From positions 20,891 to 64,318 of the forward strand of contig NZ_SZNH01000006.1 of NCBI RefSeq assembly GCF_005869855.1: a stretch of 43,428 nucleotides of DNA. The letters are read 5' to 3'. Each line of letters starts with the position of its first letter. The stretch's first letter is position 1. Of this stretch, positions 16,883 to 25,834 are shown piece by piece. This DNA is from Nostoc sp. PA-18-2419 (GTDB lineage: Bacteria; Cyanobacteriota; Cyanobacteriia; Cyanobacteriales; Nostocaceae). The notes beneath the pieces were generated by a model, which did not search any database, was not told the DNA's origin, and saw only the letters and a list, made by a program, of their open reading frames with translations. A program made the position numbers and the translations under genes.

Positions 16883-17722
16883 ATGGTAAATTTAGGCTAC
16901 CATACTGCTAAAACTCAGGGTAAATTTAATCGCTCTTTATATAAAGCAGTGCTTTCTCAAATTGTCAGTATCCCGATAAAACAAACTCAGCAAGTTCCGA
17001 TAAGTGTCTATGCTTTATCATGTGAACGCGATTTGCCAGAGCAAGTGGCAAGTATCCGCTCATTCATTCATCATGTTGGCGTTCCAGATACATTCACAGT
17101 GGTTTCTGATGGCAGTTACACTGATTCTAGCTGTAATTTACTCTGTCGCATCCATCCCTGCGTTCAGGTAGTACTTTTACGAAACTTTGTGAGAACAGAT
17201 TTACCTCAATGTGTTGTTGATTATGCCCAACTACATCCGATGGGTAAAAAATTGTCGGCATTAATGTCAATTCCTATTAATGGAACTACAATTTACACTG
17301 ATTCAGATATTTTATTTTTTCCTGGAGGCATAGACTTAATTAATTTAAGTAACTCAGATGATAAATTCTCCCTTTATTTAGCTGATTGTTCTATGTCGCT
17401 AGACAAACGAATTATTTATGATGAGTCTGAGAAATTAAATCCAGTCAATGGGGGATTCATCTTATTTAGACAGGAATTTGACTGGGATTTTGCTATTAAA
17501 CGTTTAGCAAATCTTCCAGAAGCTCCTAGTTATTTTACTGAACAAACAATTGTACATTTGACAATGCATCACAATCATGGTCAGCCTCTATGTCCAAAAA
17601 AATATGTTCTCAATGTAGAAGACCAGTTTATCTATCCAGATAAATCTGCAAGTAAAAATATTGCTCTTAGGCACTATGTTAGTGATGTTAGGCATAAATT
17701 TTGGTTCAATGTTGGTAGATAA
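16883..17722 (+). CDS. Glycosyltransferase-like protein, GT-A type
   Basis: A 279-residue protein with a probable GT-A fold. The DxD motif is DSD (Asp140-Ser141-Asp142) in IYTDSDILFF, preceded by HPMGKKLSAL, and followed by NGGFILFRQEFDWDFA and an EQTIVHLTMHH segment like the acceptor side of family 8-like or related transferases. I cannot assign a CAZy family. It follows hepA after a short repeat and precedes a GT4 gene, in the place of a putative glycosyltransferase of the Anabaena island. Cytoplasmic, no membrane helix. The transferase role is likely; donor and linkage unknown. Confidence 0.68.
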   Translation: MVNLGYHTAKTQGKFNRSLYKAVLSQIVSIPIKQTQQVPISVYALSCERDLPEQVASIRSFIHHVGVPDTFTVVSDGSYTDSSCNLLCRIHPCVQVVLLRNFVRTDLPQCVVDYAQLHPMGKKLSALMSIPINGTTIYTDSDILFFPGGIDLINLSNSDDKFSLYLADCSMSLDKRIIYDESEKLNPVNGGFILFRQEFDWDFAIKRLANLPEAPSYFTEQTIVHLTMHHNHGQPLCPKKYVLNVEDQFIYPDKSASKNIALRHYVSDVRHKFWFNVGR

Positions 17723-17790
17723 ACTGATGAGATAGAGCTTATATACACGAATAACTAAATTAATAATTATGTGGAAATAATTAAAAATTA

Positions 17791-18966
17791 ATGCCTAAAA
17801 TAATTAATAATCTCAAGCCAAATAAATTGTACGGAGAAGTTTTTGCAGAAAACCTGATTTATCAATGCTCCAATTTTGAAGTAGGTGAAGGCGGAGGTGT
17901 TGAAACTTATTTAGGTTCTTTGTTTGAACATCGTTCGTCTGATATTAGCGATCGCGTGATCAAATTGCTCAATAATCTTGACCAAAGCCAGTTCAAATTA
18001 CTGCATCTCCACAGTCCAGATTTACTATTGCAGCTTACAGGTGAATGTCCTACAGCTTTTAGCGTTCATAATCATGCATTGTATTGTCCTAGTGGTACAA
18101 AGTATTTAGCTGGAGAGCGGACAATCTGTGAGCGCAACTTTTCTTATTTAGGATGTACCTGGGGTAAATTAGTAGATAAATGCGGTAGCCGTAAACCTTT
18201 AAGAACTTTTAGAGAAATTCAAGGTACTCAACAATTTTTAAATATATTAAAAAATCTAAAAGTTACCTTTATTGCTAATAGCGAATATATCCGTCAAGAG
18301 TTAATTAAAAGCGGTATAGCAACCGAGCAAACTGTCACAGTACATTGTGGAATTTCTCTGCCCAAAATACCAACTGCACCCCTAAACTTAGAAGTCCACC
18401 AAAATCAAAGAATTTTATTTGTTGGTCGGATTGTTTCTGATAAAGGCTTAGAATGGTTGATTAAAACCTTAATACATACAAATCGGCAAATTCAACTTGA
18501 TATTGCAGGTGAAGGTTGGGAACGACCACGCTTAGAAAAATTAGCAAATACCTTGGGATTGAGTAACCGAATTACTTGGCATGGTTGGTGCGATCGCCAT
18601 CAATTAAATCAACTATATCAACAGTGTTTTGCAGTCATCTTTCCCAGTGTTTGGCCTGAACCTGCTGGTCTTGTGACTCTTGAAGCATATGCTCGTTATC
18701 GACCTGTAATTGGTAGTGCAGTCGGAGGTATTCCAGAACATTTACATGATGGAGAAACGGGTATTCTTGTTCCGAGTAATAACATTAAAAAACTAGCCCA
18801 AGCCATTAATTGTTTGTCTACAGATTATCAAAAAAGCCGAGAGATGGGTGTACAAGGTCATGCTTTATTGATAAAAAAATTTACAATGGATACTCATATA
18901 AAAAATCTGCAAACAATTTATGCAAAAACAATAGCCGAATTTTATTCTCCAGATAAAAAATTATAG
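17791..18966 (+). CDS. Glycosyltransferase family 4 with cysteine-containing insert
   Basis: A 391-residue GT4 transferase. The N-terminal half has the glycine-rich GEGGGVETYLGSLF and the acceptor-side SVHNHALYCPSGTKYL followed by further spaced cysteines (CERN, LGCTW, DKCGS), a pattern of a GT4 subgroup in which four cysteines may bind a metal or form disulfides. The C-terminal half has LFVGRIVSDKGLEWLI, IAGEGWERPRLE and the EX7E donor region PEPAGLVTLEAYARYRPVIG. It would add a sugar to a lipid-linked intermediate in the cytoplasm. Start ATG 17791 gives a family-like N-terminus. Confidence 0.85.
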   Translation: MPKIINNLKPNKLYGEVFAENLIYQCSNFEVGEGGGVETYLGSLFEHRSSDISDRVIKLLNNLDQSQFKLLHLHSPDLLLQLTGECPTAFSVHNHALYCPSGTKYLAGERTICERNFSYLGCTWGKLVDKCGSRKPLRTFREIQGTQQFLNILKNLKVTFIANSEYIRQELIKSGIATEQTVTVHCGISLPKIPTAPLNLEVHQNQRILFVGRIVSDKGLEWLIKTLIHTNRQIQLDIAGEGWERPRLEKLANTLGLSNRITWHGWCDRHQLNQLYQQCFAVIFPSVWPEPAGLVTLEAYARYRPVIGSAVGGIPEHLHDGETGILVPSNNIKKLAQAINCLSTDYQKSREMGVQGHALLIKKFTMDTHIKNLQTIYAKTIAEFYSPDKKL

Positions 18967-18997
18967 AGGATTCCTCAAGAAATTAATAGAGAAAAAT

Positions 18998-19981
18998 ATG
19001 TCATTGCATCAACAACCATTAGTCAGCGTTATTATTCCTACTTATAATCGACCGGAGTATCTCAAGCAAGCGATCACTAGCGCTGTCGAACAAACTTATC
19101 GAAATATTGAAATTATTGTTTCTGATAATTGCAGTCTCGAAAATCCCCAAGCCATTGTCACATCTTTTGACGATTCACGCATTCGATTTTGGCGACATCA
19201 GCAAAACGTCGGTATGCTTGCTAATCAGCAACATGCCTTTAAAATGGCGCAAGGTAAATATGTTGCTAGCCTTCACGACGATGATATGTGGAATCAAGAC
19301 TTTTTAGCAAAACTTGTACCACCATTAGAACAAAACCCTGACTTAATTCTCGCTTTTTGCGACCAATATATTATAGATGCAAATGGTATAATTAATCATA
19401 TTGGAACTGAACAGAATACACGCAGTTACAAGCGTGACAAACTTAGACCAGGAATTCATCAACCTTTCTCCAAAATTGGATTGATAGATAAAAGCATACC
19501 CACTGCTGCATCTTGTGTAATTCGTAATAACTTTGTTGATTGGGATAGTATTCCCCTAGAAATTGGTGGAATGTGGGATTTATATTTAACCTATCTCTGC
19601 TGTATATCTGGTCATGGTGCTTACTACTATCCACAAAGACTAACGCGATATCGTGCCCACGAGCAAACTGATACCATGCTTAGTGGTAGTCGAGATGTAC
19701 AGGCAAAAATTCGCAAAGCTAAAAACGAAATATTTTGTTATCGAGCCTTAATGGAAGACACTCGCCTACAAGAATTTAGCACACACTTTCAACAAAAATG
19801 GTTAGAAGCTAATACCACATTAGGAATTGGTTTACTGCGAAACGAACAAATAGCGGCAGCACGTTCTTATTTTTGGCAGGCATTGAAAAAACAAAAATTT
19901 AATCTGCGAACTATCGCTGCACTGACTCTCAGTTTTACTCCGCGAATTTTCACAAATAAATTAATCGGATTCTCGAAATAA
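18998..19981 (+). CDS. Glycosyltransferase family 2
   Basis: A 327-residue GT-A transferase beginning with PLVSVIIPTYNRPEYLKQAI, then IIVSDNCSLENP and the acidic motif HDDDMW (Asp93-95). About 110 residues after the catalytic core form a helical extension. It sits 31 bases after the GT4 stop and is likely in the same transcript. It resembles the GT2 at 4377-5384 in layout but not closely in sequence, so a recent duplication is unlikely. Donor and acceptor cannot be inferred. Confidence 0.85.
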   Translation: MSLHQQPLVSVIIPTYNRPEYLKQAITSAVEQTYRNIEIIVSDNCSLENPQAIVTSFDDSRIRFWRHQQNVGMLANQQHAFKMAQGKYVASLHDDDMWNQDFLAKLVPPLEQNPDLILAFCDQYIIDANGIINHIGTEQNTRSYKRDKLRPGIHQPFSKIGLIDKSIPTAASCVIRNNFVDWDSIPLEIGGMWDLYLTYLCCISGHGAYYYPQRLTRYRAHEQTDTMLSGSRDVQAKIRKAKNEIFCYRALMEDTRLQEFSTHFQQKWLEANTTLGIGLLRNEQIAAARSYFWQALKKQKFNLRTIAALTLSFTPRIFTNKLIGFSK

Positions 19982-20059
19982 TATATAAGCTGTGATGAAT
20001 TATATAGTTATTATTAACGAACTACAAACAACATAAATAAAACTCTCCTCAACTCTCTC

Positions 20060-20156
20060 TGTGCCTCTGTCTTGGAAAGTTCAGATGCCTGCGGCAAGCC
20101 GCAAAGCGTCTACGGAGGAAACCTCCGCTCAGACTTTCCGCTGCGTCTGTGCGTGA
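20060..20156. repeat. Dispersed palindromic repeat, copy C (inverted, with nested insert)
   Basis: Read on -, it gives the same CACGCAnAG host, GGAAAGTCTGAGCGGAGG arm and AACTTTCCAAGACAGAGG end as copy A. The loop of the palindrome is itself split by GATGCCTGCGGCAAGCC...GCGTCTACG, another widespread Nostoc element. It lies between GT2 and GT4 genes. Confidence 0.82.
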
Positions 20157-20181
20157 GCTTTTCTTCCTAAAAAAATAGTGT

Positions 20182-21384
20182 ATGAAACTTTGCATTATTA
20201 CCCACAAAATTAAAAAAGGTGATGGTCAAGGTCGAGTAAACTACGAAGTTGCCCAAGAAGCAATCCGTCGTGGTCATCACCTGACATTATTAGCCAGTGA
20301 AATTGCACCAGAACTAGAACATAACACTCAAGTTGATTGGATTCAAATTCCAGTCAAAGGCTATCCCACCGAACTTATTCGTAATTTCATCTTTGCTCAA
20401 AAAAGTGCAAATTGGTTACACAAACATCGCTCTAACATTGACTTAATCAAAATCAATGGCGCGATTAATATGGCCGCTGCTGACGTGAATGCTGTACATT
20501 TTGTCCATAGTTCGTGGTTGCGATCGCCAGTTCACATTTCCCGCAATCGCCGAGATTTATATGGTTTGTATCAGTGGCTATTTACTGCTTTTAACGCCCG
20601 TTGGGAAAAACAAGCTTTTCAAAAAGCTCAAGTCGTTGTAGCCGTATCCGAAAAGGTAGCCCAGGAATTAATTAACATTGGCGTACCCCGTTCTCGCATT
20701 CAGGTAATTGTCAATGGAGTAGACCTCGAAGAGTTTACCCCTGGTACAAGCCACCGCCAACAATTAGGTTTACCAGAAAATGTCACCCTATCACTTTTCG
20801 CCGGAGACATCCGCACTCCCAGAAAGAACTTAGATACAGTCCTGCACGCCTTAACCAAAGTTCCCGATTTACATCTGGTAGTGGTGGGTCACATCGAAGG
20901 TAGTCCCTTCCCCCAATTAGCCGCTTCCTTGGGATTAAACGAACGCGTGCATTTTGTGGGATTTCGCCGTGATATCCCCGAAATTATGCGGGCAGTAGAT
21001 TTATTTATTTTTCCTTCCCGATATGAAGCTTGCAGCCTCGTATTGTTAGAAGCACTTGCTTCCGGACTGCCGGTAATTACTGCCACAGCTACCGGAGGTG
21101 CAGAGTTAGTAACACCACAATGCGGCATCGTCTTACCCGACTCAGATGATATCGATGCATTGGCAATGGCGCTGATGTCTATAGTAAGCGAACAAGCGCT
21201 GATGCAACAAATGAGTCAAGCTGCTCGTTCTGTAGCAGAACAACACAGCTGGACTACTATGGCACAAACTTATGTGGATCTATTTGAGGAGTTAAGCAAG
21301 AATGCGGAACACCGTTCTCATACCAACTTATCGCCGTCCACAAGACCTCTCACGCTGCCTTTTGGCGCTACAGGAGCAAACTAA
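20182..21384 (+). CDS. Glycosyltransferase family 4
   Basis: A 400-residue GT-B transferase. It starts with KLCIITHKIKKGDGQGRVNYEVA, the glycine-rich acceptor-side loop, and carries VVAVSEKVAQELINIGVP, LFAGDIRTPRKNLDTVL, and the donor-site FIFPSRYEACSLVLLEALASGLPVI with both glutamates. The last 27 residues overlap the next gene by 83 bases in another frame and look unconserved (HRSHTNLSPSTRPLTL), so the natural domain ends near 21300. The overlap suggests translational coupling, or loss of an earlier stop codon. It follows the repeat at 20060-20156 and may have its own promoter. Confidence 0.86.
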   Translation: MKLCIITHKIKKGDGQGRVNYEVAQEAIRRGHHLTLLASEIAPELEHNTQVDWIQIPVKGYPTELIRNFIFAQKSANWLHKHRSNIDLIKINGAINMAAADVNAVHFVHSSWLRSPVHISRNRRDLYGLYQWLFTAFNARWEKQAFQKAQVVVAVSEKVAQELINIGVPRSRIQVIVNGVDLEEFTPGTSHRQQLGLPENVTLSLFAGDIRTPRKNLDTVLHALTKVPDLHLVVVGHIEGSPFPQLAASLGLNERVHFVGFRRDIPEIMRAVDLFIFPSRYEACSLVLLEALASGLPVITATATGGAELVTPQCGIVLPDSDDIDALAMALMSIVSEQALMQQMSQAARSVAEQHSWTTMAQTYVDLFEELSKNAEHRSHTNLSPSTRPLTLPFGATGAN

Positions 21385-22273
21385 ACCAGCCCATCAGGTG
21401 ATAGTGGTTGTCCGCGACACTGATGCAGAAACTTGGGAATTTCTCTCTACCAGACGCTATACGAACGCCCAATTCAAAGCAGACATACCACTCCAAACTG
21501 TGAGAGTCACCCAACCGGGGGTAGTAGCAGCCCTCAACGCCGGACTGGCAGAGGTGGAGGGCGATATTGTTTCCATTACTGATGATGATGCTGCACCCCA
21601 CCCCGATTGGTTAGAGCGCATCGCCGCTTACTTTACCTGTGATAGTCGCCTTGGCGGTCTTGGTGGGCGTGATTGGATACATCATGGCAACAAACTAGAA
21701 GATGACTCCCGCCTGATAGTTGGTCGGTTGCAGTGGTTTGGGCGCGTAATTGGCAACCATCATCTAGGAGTAGGAGAACCCCGCGAAGTCGATGTTCTCA
21801 AGGGCGTAAACATGAGTTTTCGCAAAGAGGCTATTGGGCAATTGCGCTTTGACGAGCGGATGCGAGGTACAGGAGCGCAAGTACACTTTGAAATGGCATT
21901 TACGCTGGCATTAAAGCGAGCTGGTTGGAAAATAATTTACGATCCTAACGTTGCTGTAGAACATTACCCAGCACAACGTTTTGACGAAGACCGACGAAAC
22001 AACTTTAATGAAATTGCCTTAATTAATTTAGTTCATAATGAAACCCTAGTTTTATTAGAACATCTATCATTTATCCATCGAATTGTATTTTTATTTTGGG
22101 CAATATTAGTTGGAACTTGCGATAGTTTAGGTTTAATCCAATGGCTAAGATTTCTACCCAGCCAAGGACAATTAGCAACTAAAAAGTTGTTAGCATCTTG
22201 GTCTGGACGGTGGCAAGGATATAAAAAATTCGTAATTCGTAATGACGCTCGTTCCTCGCTACCGCTTCGCTAA
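21302..22273 (+). CDS. Glycosyltransferase family 2 (cellulose synthase/rhamnosyl-like subgroup)
   Basis: A 323-residue transferase starting NTVLIPTYRRPQDLSRCLLAL, with DxD-type motif SITDDDAAPHPDW (Asp94-96) and the acceptor/metal segment GVNMSFRKEAIGQLRFDERMRGTGAQVHFEMAFTL split across about residues 165-200. A hydrophobic pair near 255-280 may touch the membrane. The start ATG at 21302 lies inside the end of the previous gene. The final residues FVIRNDARSSLPLR are encoded by an AATTCGTAATTCGTAA-type repeat, so the true C-terminus was probably shorter and was replaced by repeat insertion. Confidence 0.84.
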   Translation: MRNTVLIPTYRRPQDLSRCLLALQEQTKPAHQVIVVVRDTDAETWEFLSTRRYTNAQFKADIPLQTVRVTQPGVVAALNAGLAEVEGDIVSITDDDAAPHPDWLERIAAYFTCDSRLGGLGGRDWIHHGNKLEDDSRLIVGRLQWFGRVIGNHHLGVGEPREVDVLKGVNMSFRKEAIGQLRFDERMRGTGAQVHFEMAFTLALKRAGWKIIYDPNVAVEHYPAQRFDEDRRNNFNEIALINLVHNETLVLLEHLSFIHRIVFLFWAILVGTCDSLGLIQWLRFLPSQGQLATKKLLASWSGRWQGYKKFVIRNDARSSLPLR

Positions 22274-22287
22274 CGTAATTCGTAATT
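22229..22287. repeat. AATTCGTAATT tandem repeat with inserted short element, copy 2
   Basis: AATTCGTAATTCGTAATG is interrupted by ACGCTCGTTCCTCGCTACCGCTTCGCTAACG and then TAATTCGTAATT resumes. It overlaps the 3' end of the GT2 gene and supplies its last codons and stop. Confidence 0.78.
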
Positions 22288-22295
22288 GATATTGA

Positions 22296-23723
22296 ATGAT
22301 TTCTAAGCAGATACTTTTTAATAGTTTTTCACAAGAAACCTATTCTCCCGAAGAGCGATCGCTACAGGGTTGGATGGCGATCGCCGGATTTATCTTATTA
22401 ACTGTAGTTTGTTATTTTGCTGGTGCTACTGCTGCATTGCGCTCGATTTTTCCGGTGACAGCTTTAATAGTAGCTGTGTTTTTATACTTGCGTCATCCGA
22501 TTCTCTACATCGGCTTTACTTGGTGGATATGCTTTCTCACACCTTTAGCTACCCGCTTAGTTGATTATCGGGTGGGGTGGGACCCTACCCGTCAAATGCT
22601 GATTGCACCATATTTAGTGGTGTTTGTTACCATAGCAACTTTTTTCCGACGTTTTAAAAGCGCTTCTCGTCAGGGGGGTTTACCGTTTGTTTTGGCTTTT
22701 ATCGGAGTCTTCTACGGCTTTTTAGTAGGTTTAATTTACAACGCACCAATCCCCGTAGCACGTGGTTTATTGGATTGGTTAGGCCCGGTGATTTTTGCTT
22801 TTCATTTATTTATTAACTGGCGAGATTATCCCAGCTATCGCCAAAATCTTCAGCGAACATTTCTGTGGTGTGTGTTAATTTTAGGAGCTTATGGTGTATA
22901 TCAATTTGTTGTTGCTCCTGAGTGGGATAGATACTGGCTGATACAATCAAAACAATTCATGAGTTCTGGAAACCCTGTGCCTTTTGGGATGCGCGTTTGG
23001 AGTACGTTGCATTCAGTCGGCCCTTTTGGTTCCGTCATGCAAGCTGGGTTGTTGTTGTTATTTACCAGTTCCGGAAGTTTAATTTTTCCGGCTTCAGCTG
23101 TTGGTTACCTATCATTTTTGTTAACACAAGCCCGTACTAATTGGGGGGGATGGTTATTAGGAATCCTTATGATTATGGGTTCAGTCAAGACGCGAATTCA
23201 GATGCGCTTAATAACCATAATTGTGGTGATGGCAATTTGTGTTATACCATTGACAACCATTGAGCCAATTTCTCATGTTGTGTCAGATCGGCTGCAAACT
23301 TTTTCTAATTTGCAAGAAGATAACAGTTTTAAAGATAGATCCCAAAGTTATGACAAAAATCTCAGTTTAGCTCTTTCTAATGCTTTAGGTAATGGATTAG
23401 GAAATATTTGGAAAGTTAACGAAAAAACCGGTCAAATCGAAGTAGTGGTAATTGATAGTGGCATTTTAGATATGTTTTTTACCCTGGGTTGGTTTGGAGC
23501 CATCTTTTATATGGGTGGATTAATCTTGTTAATTATTAATGTTAGCAAATATAATGAAGGTCGTTTTGATAGTTTTATCAGTGCTGCCCGTGCCATTGGT
23601 ATTAGCTCTGCTACACAACTAGTTATCGGTAGTGGCATGTTGAGTGTAGCAGGTATGATTCTTTGGGGATTTTTAGCTATGGCTATGGCAGGACATAAAT
23701 ATTATCTTCATCAACAAAAGTAA
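22296..23723 (+). CDS. Wzy/O-antigen-ligase-like polymerase, multi-pass membrane protein
   Basis: A 475-residue protein with about ten predicted hydrophobic helices and a larger loop between about 205 and 240 (PEWDRYWLIQSKQFMSSGNP). QARTNWGGWLLG near residue 287 resembles the arginine-containing motif of Wzy_C/O-antigen ligase proteins. Such proteins polymerise or transfer lipid-linked glycan units on the outer side of the cytoplasmic membrane. Between a GT2 and a GT4 gene, after a BY-kinase and an exporter, it is the natural candidate for the polymerase of this polysaccharide. ATG 22296 begins a short polar N-terminus before the first helix. Confidence 0.76.
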   Translation: MISKQILFNSFSQETYSPEERSLQGWMAIAGFILLTVVCYFAGATAALRSIFPVTALIVAVFLYLRHPILYIGFTWWICFLTPLATRLVDYRVGWDPTRQMLIAPYLVVFVTIATFFRRFKSASRQGGLPFVLAFIGVFYGFLVGLIYNAPIPVARGLLDWLGPVIFAFHLFINWRDYPSYRQNLQRTFLWCVLILGAYGVYQFVVAPEWDRYWLIQSKQFMSSGNPVPFGMRVWSTLHSVGPFGSVMQAGLLLLFTSSGSLIFPASAVGYLSFLLTQARTNWGGWLLGILMIMGSVKTRIQMRLITIIVVMAICVIPLTTIEPISHVVSDRLQTFSNLQEDNSFKDRSQSYDKNLSLALSNALGNGLGNIWKVNEKTGQIEVVVIDSGILDMFFTLGWFGAIFYMGGLILLIINVSKYNEGRFDSFISAARAIGISSATQLVIGSGMLSVAGMILWGFLAMAMAGHKYYLHQQK

Positions 23724-23757
23724 GAGAAAAAATACTTTTAATAAACAGATTAAAATT

Positions 23758-24879
23758 ATGAAAGTAATTATTGTAATGCCACTAGCCGAACAACGAGGCG
23801 GCGGTGAAATGATGCTCTGGGATTTGATGCAACAGGGACGTAATGCTGGTGTAGAGTGGCTAGTGATATTTTTAGAAAACGGCCCGATGGTAAAACAAGT
23901 AAAGTCCCTTGGCATTGATGCACAAGTTGTGGAAATTGGACGTTTACGACAAATTCACCGTTTTTTTGCTGCTGTTTTGCAGATAGCTGCGATCGCTCGC
24001 CAGGAACATGCAGATATAATCGTTAATTGGATGTGGATAACGCATATATCTGGAGGTCTGGCGGCAATGTTGGCGGGGTTACCTGCTGTGTGGTATCAGC
24101 TAGAAGTGCCTAGTGATAAAACTTGGTTGGTGCGACTTGCTACTTTAATCCCAGCGCGGGCAATTATTACTTTATCTGAAGATGGCAAGCAAGCACAAGC
24201 GCAGATTTGGCCCCACAGACCAACACCCTTAGTCTATCCTGGTGTAGCACTAGAGCGATTTGAACCTAATGCTTTACCTTCTCCTCAAGAAGCACGCCGA
24301 AAGTTAGGTTTACCTTTGCACGGACCGTTAATTGGAATTGTTGGACGATTGCAACGATGGAAGGGAATGCACGTATTAGTACAAGCAATGCCCAAAATTT
24401 TACAGCAGTATCCCGATGCCCATTGTGTAATAGTTGGTGGTAAGCACGATTTTGAACCGGATTATGAAGACTTTTTAAAAGCAGAAATCGCCGCTTTAGG
24501 TTTGAAAGAGCAAGTAATTATGGCTGGGTTACAGCGCAATATTCCAGAGTGGGTGCAGGCGATGGATGTATTCGTTCATGCATCCGATAAAGAACCGTTT
24601 GGCATTGTGATTATTGAAGCGATGGCATTGGGAAAACCTGTGATTGCTGGCGATGCAGGCGGGCCAACTGAGATTATTACAGATGGAATGAATGGACTAT
24701 TAACACCTTACGGCAATGCAGATAAATTAGCGATCGCTATTCTCCGCTATCTTGATGAGCAAGAATTCGCCCAAAGTGCTGGAGTCGCTGCACGACAACG
24801 CGCCCTCGATTTTTCAACCCACAGTTATGCTCAAAATTTTATCAACGCCGTTCGCTCTGTAATACCAAGCGTTTCATAA
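23758..24879 (+). CDS. Glycosyltransferase family 4
   Basis: A 373-residue GT4 enzyme and the last gene of the polysaccharide island. The N-terminal MKVIIVMPLAEQRGGGEMMLW has the glycine-rich acceptor loop; IGIVGRLQRWKGMHVLVQAM opens the donor domain and FVHASDKEPFGIVIIEAMALGKPVIAG-type residues (about 275-300) hold the EX7E pair. Gene start 34 bases after the polymerase stop suggests one transcript. It corresponds in place to the final glycosyltransferase of the Anabaena HEP island. Downstream genes change strand and function, which marks the island edge. Confidence 0.87.
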   Translation: MKVIIVMPLAEQRGGGEMMLWDLMQQGRNAGVEWLVIFLENGPMVKQVKSLGIDAQVVEIGRLRQIHRFFAAVLQIAAIARQEHADIIVNWMWITHISGGLAAMLAGLPAVWYQLEVPSDKTWLVRLATLIPARAIITLSEDGKQAQAQIWPHRPTPLVYPGVALERFEPNALPSPQEARRKLGLPLHGPLIGIVGRLQRWKGMHVLVQAMPKILQQYPDAHCVIVGGKHDFEPDYEDFLKAEIAALGLKEQVIMAGLQRNIPEWVQAMDVFVHASDKEPFGIVIIEAMALGKPVIAGDAGGPTEIITDGMNGLLTPYGNADKLAIAILRYLDEQEFAQSAGVAARQRALDFSTHSYAQNFINAVRSVIPSVS

Positions 24880-24892
24880 ATATAAAATAGCA

Positions 24893-25036
24893 TCAATTCT
24901 TGTCGCGCCTTTTAGGCAATTTTAAAAAAGTAAAGGGAATTTCTAAGCGTTGAGCTATATACTGCACTTGCTCTAAAGTTTTGTGGGAACGAATTTGCCG
25001 TTCCCCCTTGTTGTTGTGATGCCTGCGGTATTTCAT
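24893..25036 (-). CDS. Small basic protein, 47 residues, unknown function
   Basis: On - an ATG at 25036-25034 opens a 47-codon frame ending TGA at 24895-24893. The product starts MKYRRHHNNKGERQIRSHKT, continues LEQVQYIAQRLEIPFTFLKL and ends with a basic tail. It is rich in Lys/Arg/His, has a possible amphipathic helix (about 20-32) and lacks low-complexity bias, so it reads like real coding sequence rather than chance. It lies 96 bases downstream of the Uma2-like gene on the same strand and 13 bases from the convergent GT4 stop. I do not recognise the family. A weak AAAGG lies upstream. Confidence 0.5.
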   Translation of the reverse strand: MKYRRHHNNKGERQIRSHKTLEQVQYIAQRLEIPFTFLKLPKRRDKN

Positions 25037-25132
25037 TTATCTGTTTGCCTTTTTCTTACATAAAGATGTGAAAACCAAACTATTTAACTCGTTGATTATC
25101 CAACGTATGAAATATCATGCGATCGTAGTAGT

Positions 25133-25834
25133 CTAAATTGTATCTGGGTCAATATTTAACTCTCGCAATTTTGCTGCCAAACGTTGTGCTTTTTGTTCTG
25201 CTTGTTCTAATCTTTTTTCTGCCTGTTCTGCTGTTTCTTCAGGTGTTGGTACTAGTTGACCATCTGGTGTAAAAAACCGCAATAGTCCCTGATGAATTCC
25301 TAAATATAATTCTAACTGTTGACTCCACAAATATCCTTGCTCATTTAGTTGTAAAGGTTGATATTTTCCATCTACTAAATGAAATCCGGCAAATTCTAAT
25401 GTATATGGGTCGAACCAAAAATAATCTAAAGTGCGGAAAGTATCTTGATAAATTTCTTTTTTTAAACCTCTGTCTGTCTTCGCCGTTGAATCTGACAAAA
25501 TTTCTAGAATTAAATTTGGATATTTGCCATCTTCTTCCCAGACTACCCAACTTTTACGGGTTTTGCGATCGCATCCCAACACTACAAAAAAATCTGGCCC
25601 TCGAAAGTATTCTGATTTGAGTTGGCGGGGACTGTAGTAGATAGTCAAATTTCCAGCTGTATAGAAATCATTTCTATCTCGCCACAGCCATTCTAGACAT
25701 GTCAAAAGTAAAATTATTTGCCGTAAATGTAGTTCAGTTTCCAAGGGAGGCTCATCACTATATAAATCACCAGGGGGAAAAATTACATCACTACGGATGC
25801 CTTCTTGAGCATCTAATTCTTCAGCTATGGTCAT
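25133..25834 (-). CDS. Uma2-family (DUF820) restriction-endonuclease-fold protein
   Basis: A 233-residue member of a family hugely expanded in cyanobacteria. The PD-(D/E)XK-type core is visible as GPDFFVVLG, then YPNLILEILSDSTAKTDRGLKKEIY and DYFWFDP. The C-terminus has the usual heptad-like EQAEKRLEQAEQKAQRLAAKL coiled coil ending LRELNIDPDTI. The biological role of the family is unknown; nuclease activity is inferred from fold. It is divergent in strand from the preceding island and may form a transcript with the small ORF downstream. ATG 25834 precedes the usual N-terminal helix. Confidence 0.85.
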   Translation of the reverse strand: MTIAEELDAQEGIRSDVIFPPGDLYSDEPPLETELHLRQIILLLTCLEWLWRDRNDFYTAGNLTIYYSPRQLKSEYFRGPDFFVVLGCDRKTRKSWVVWEEDGKYPNLILEILSDSTAKTDRGLKKEIYQDTFRTLDYFWFDPYTLEFAGFHLVDGKYQPLQLNEQGYLWSQQLELYLGIHQGLLRFFTPDGQLVPTPEETAEQAEKRLEQAEQKAQRLAAKLRELNIDPDTI

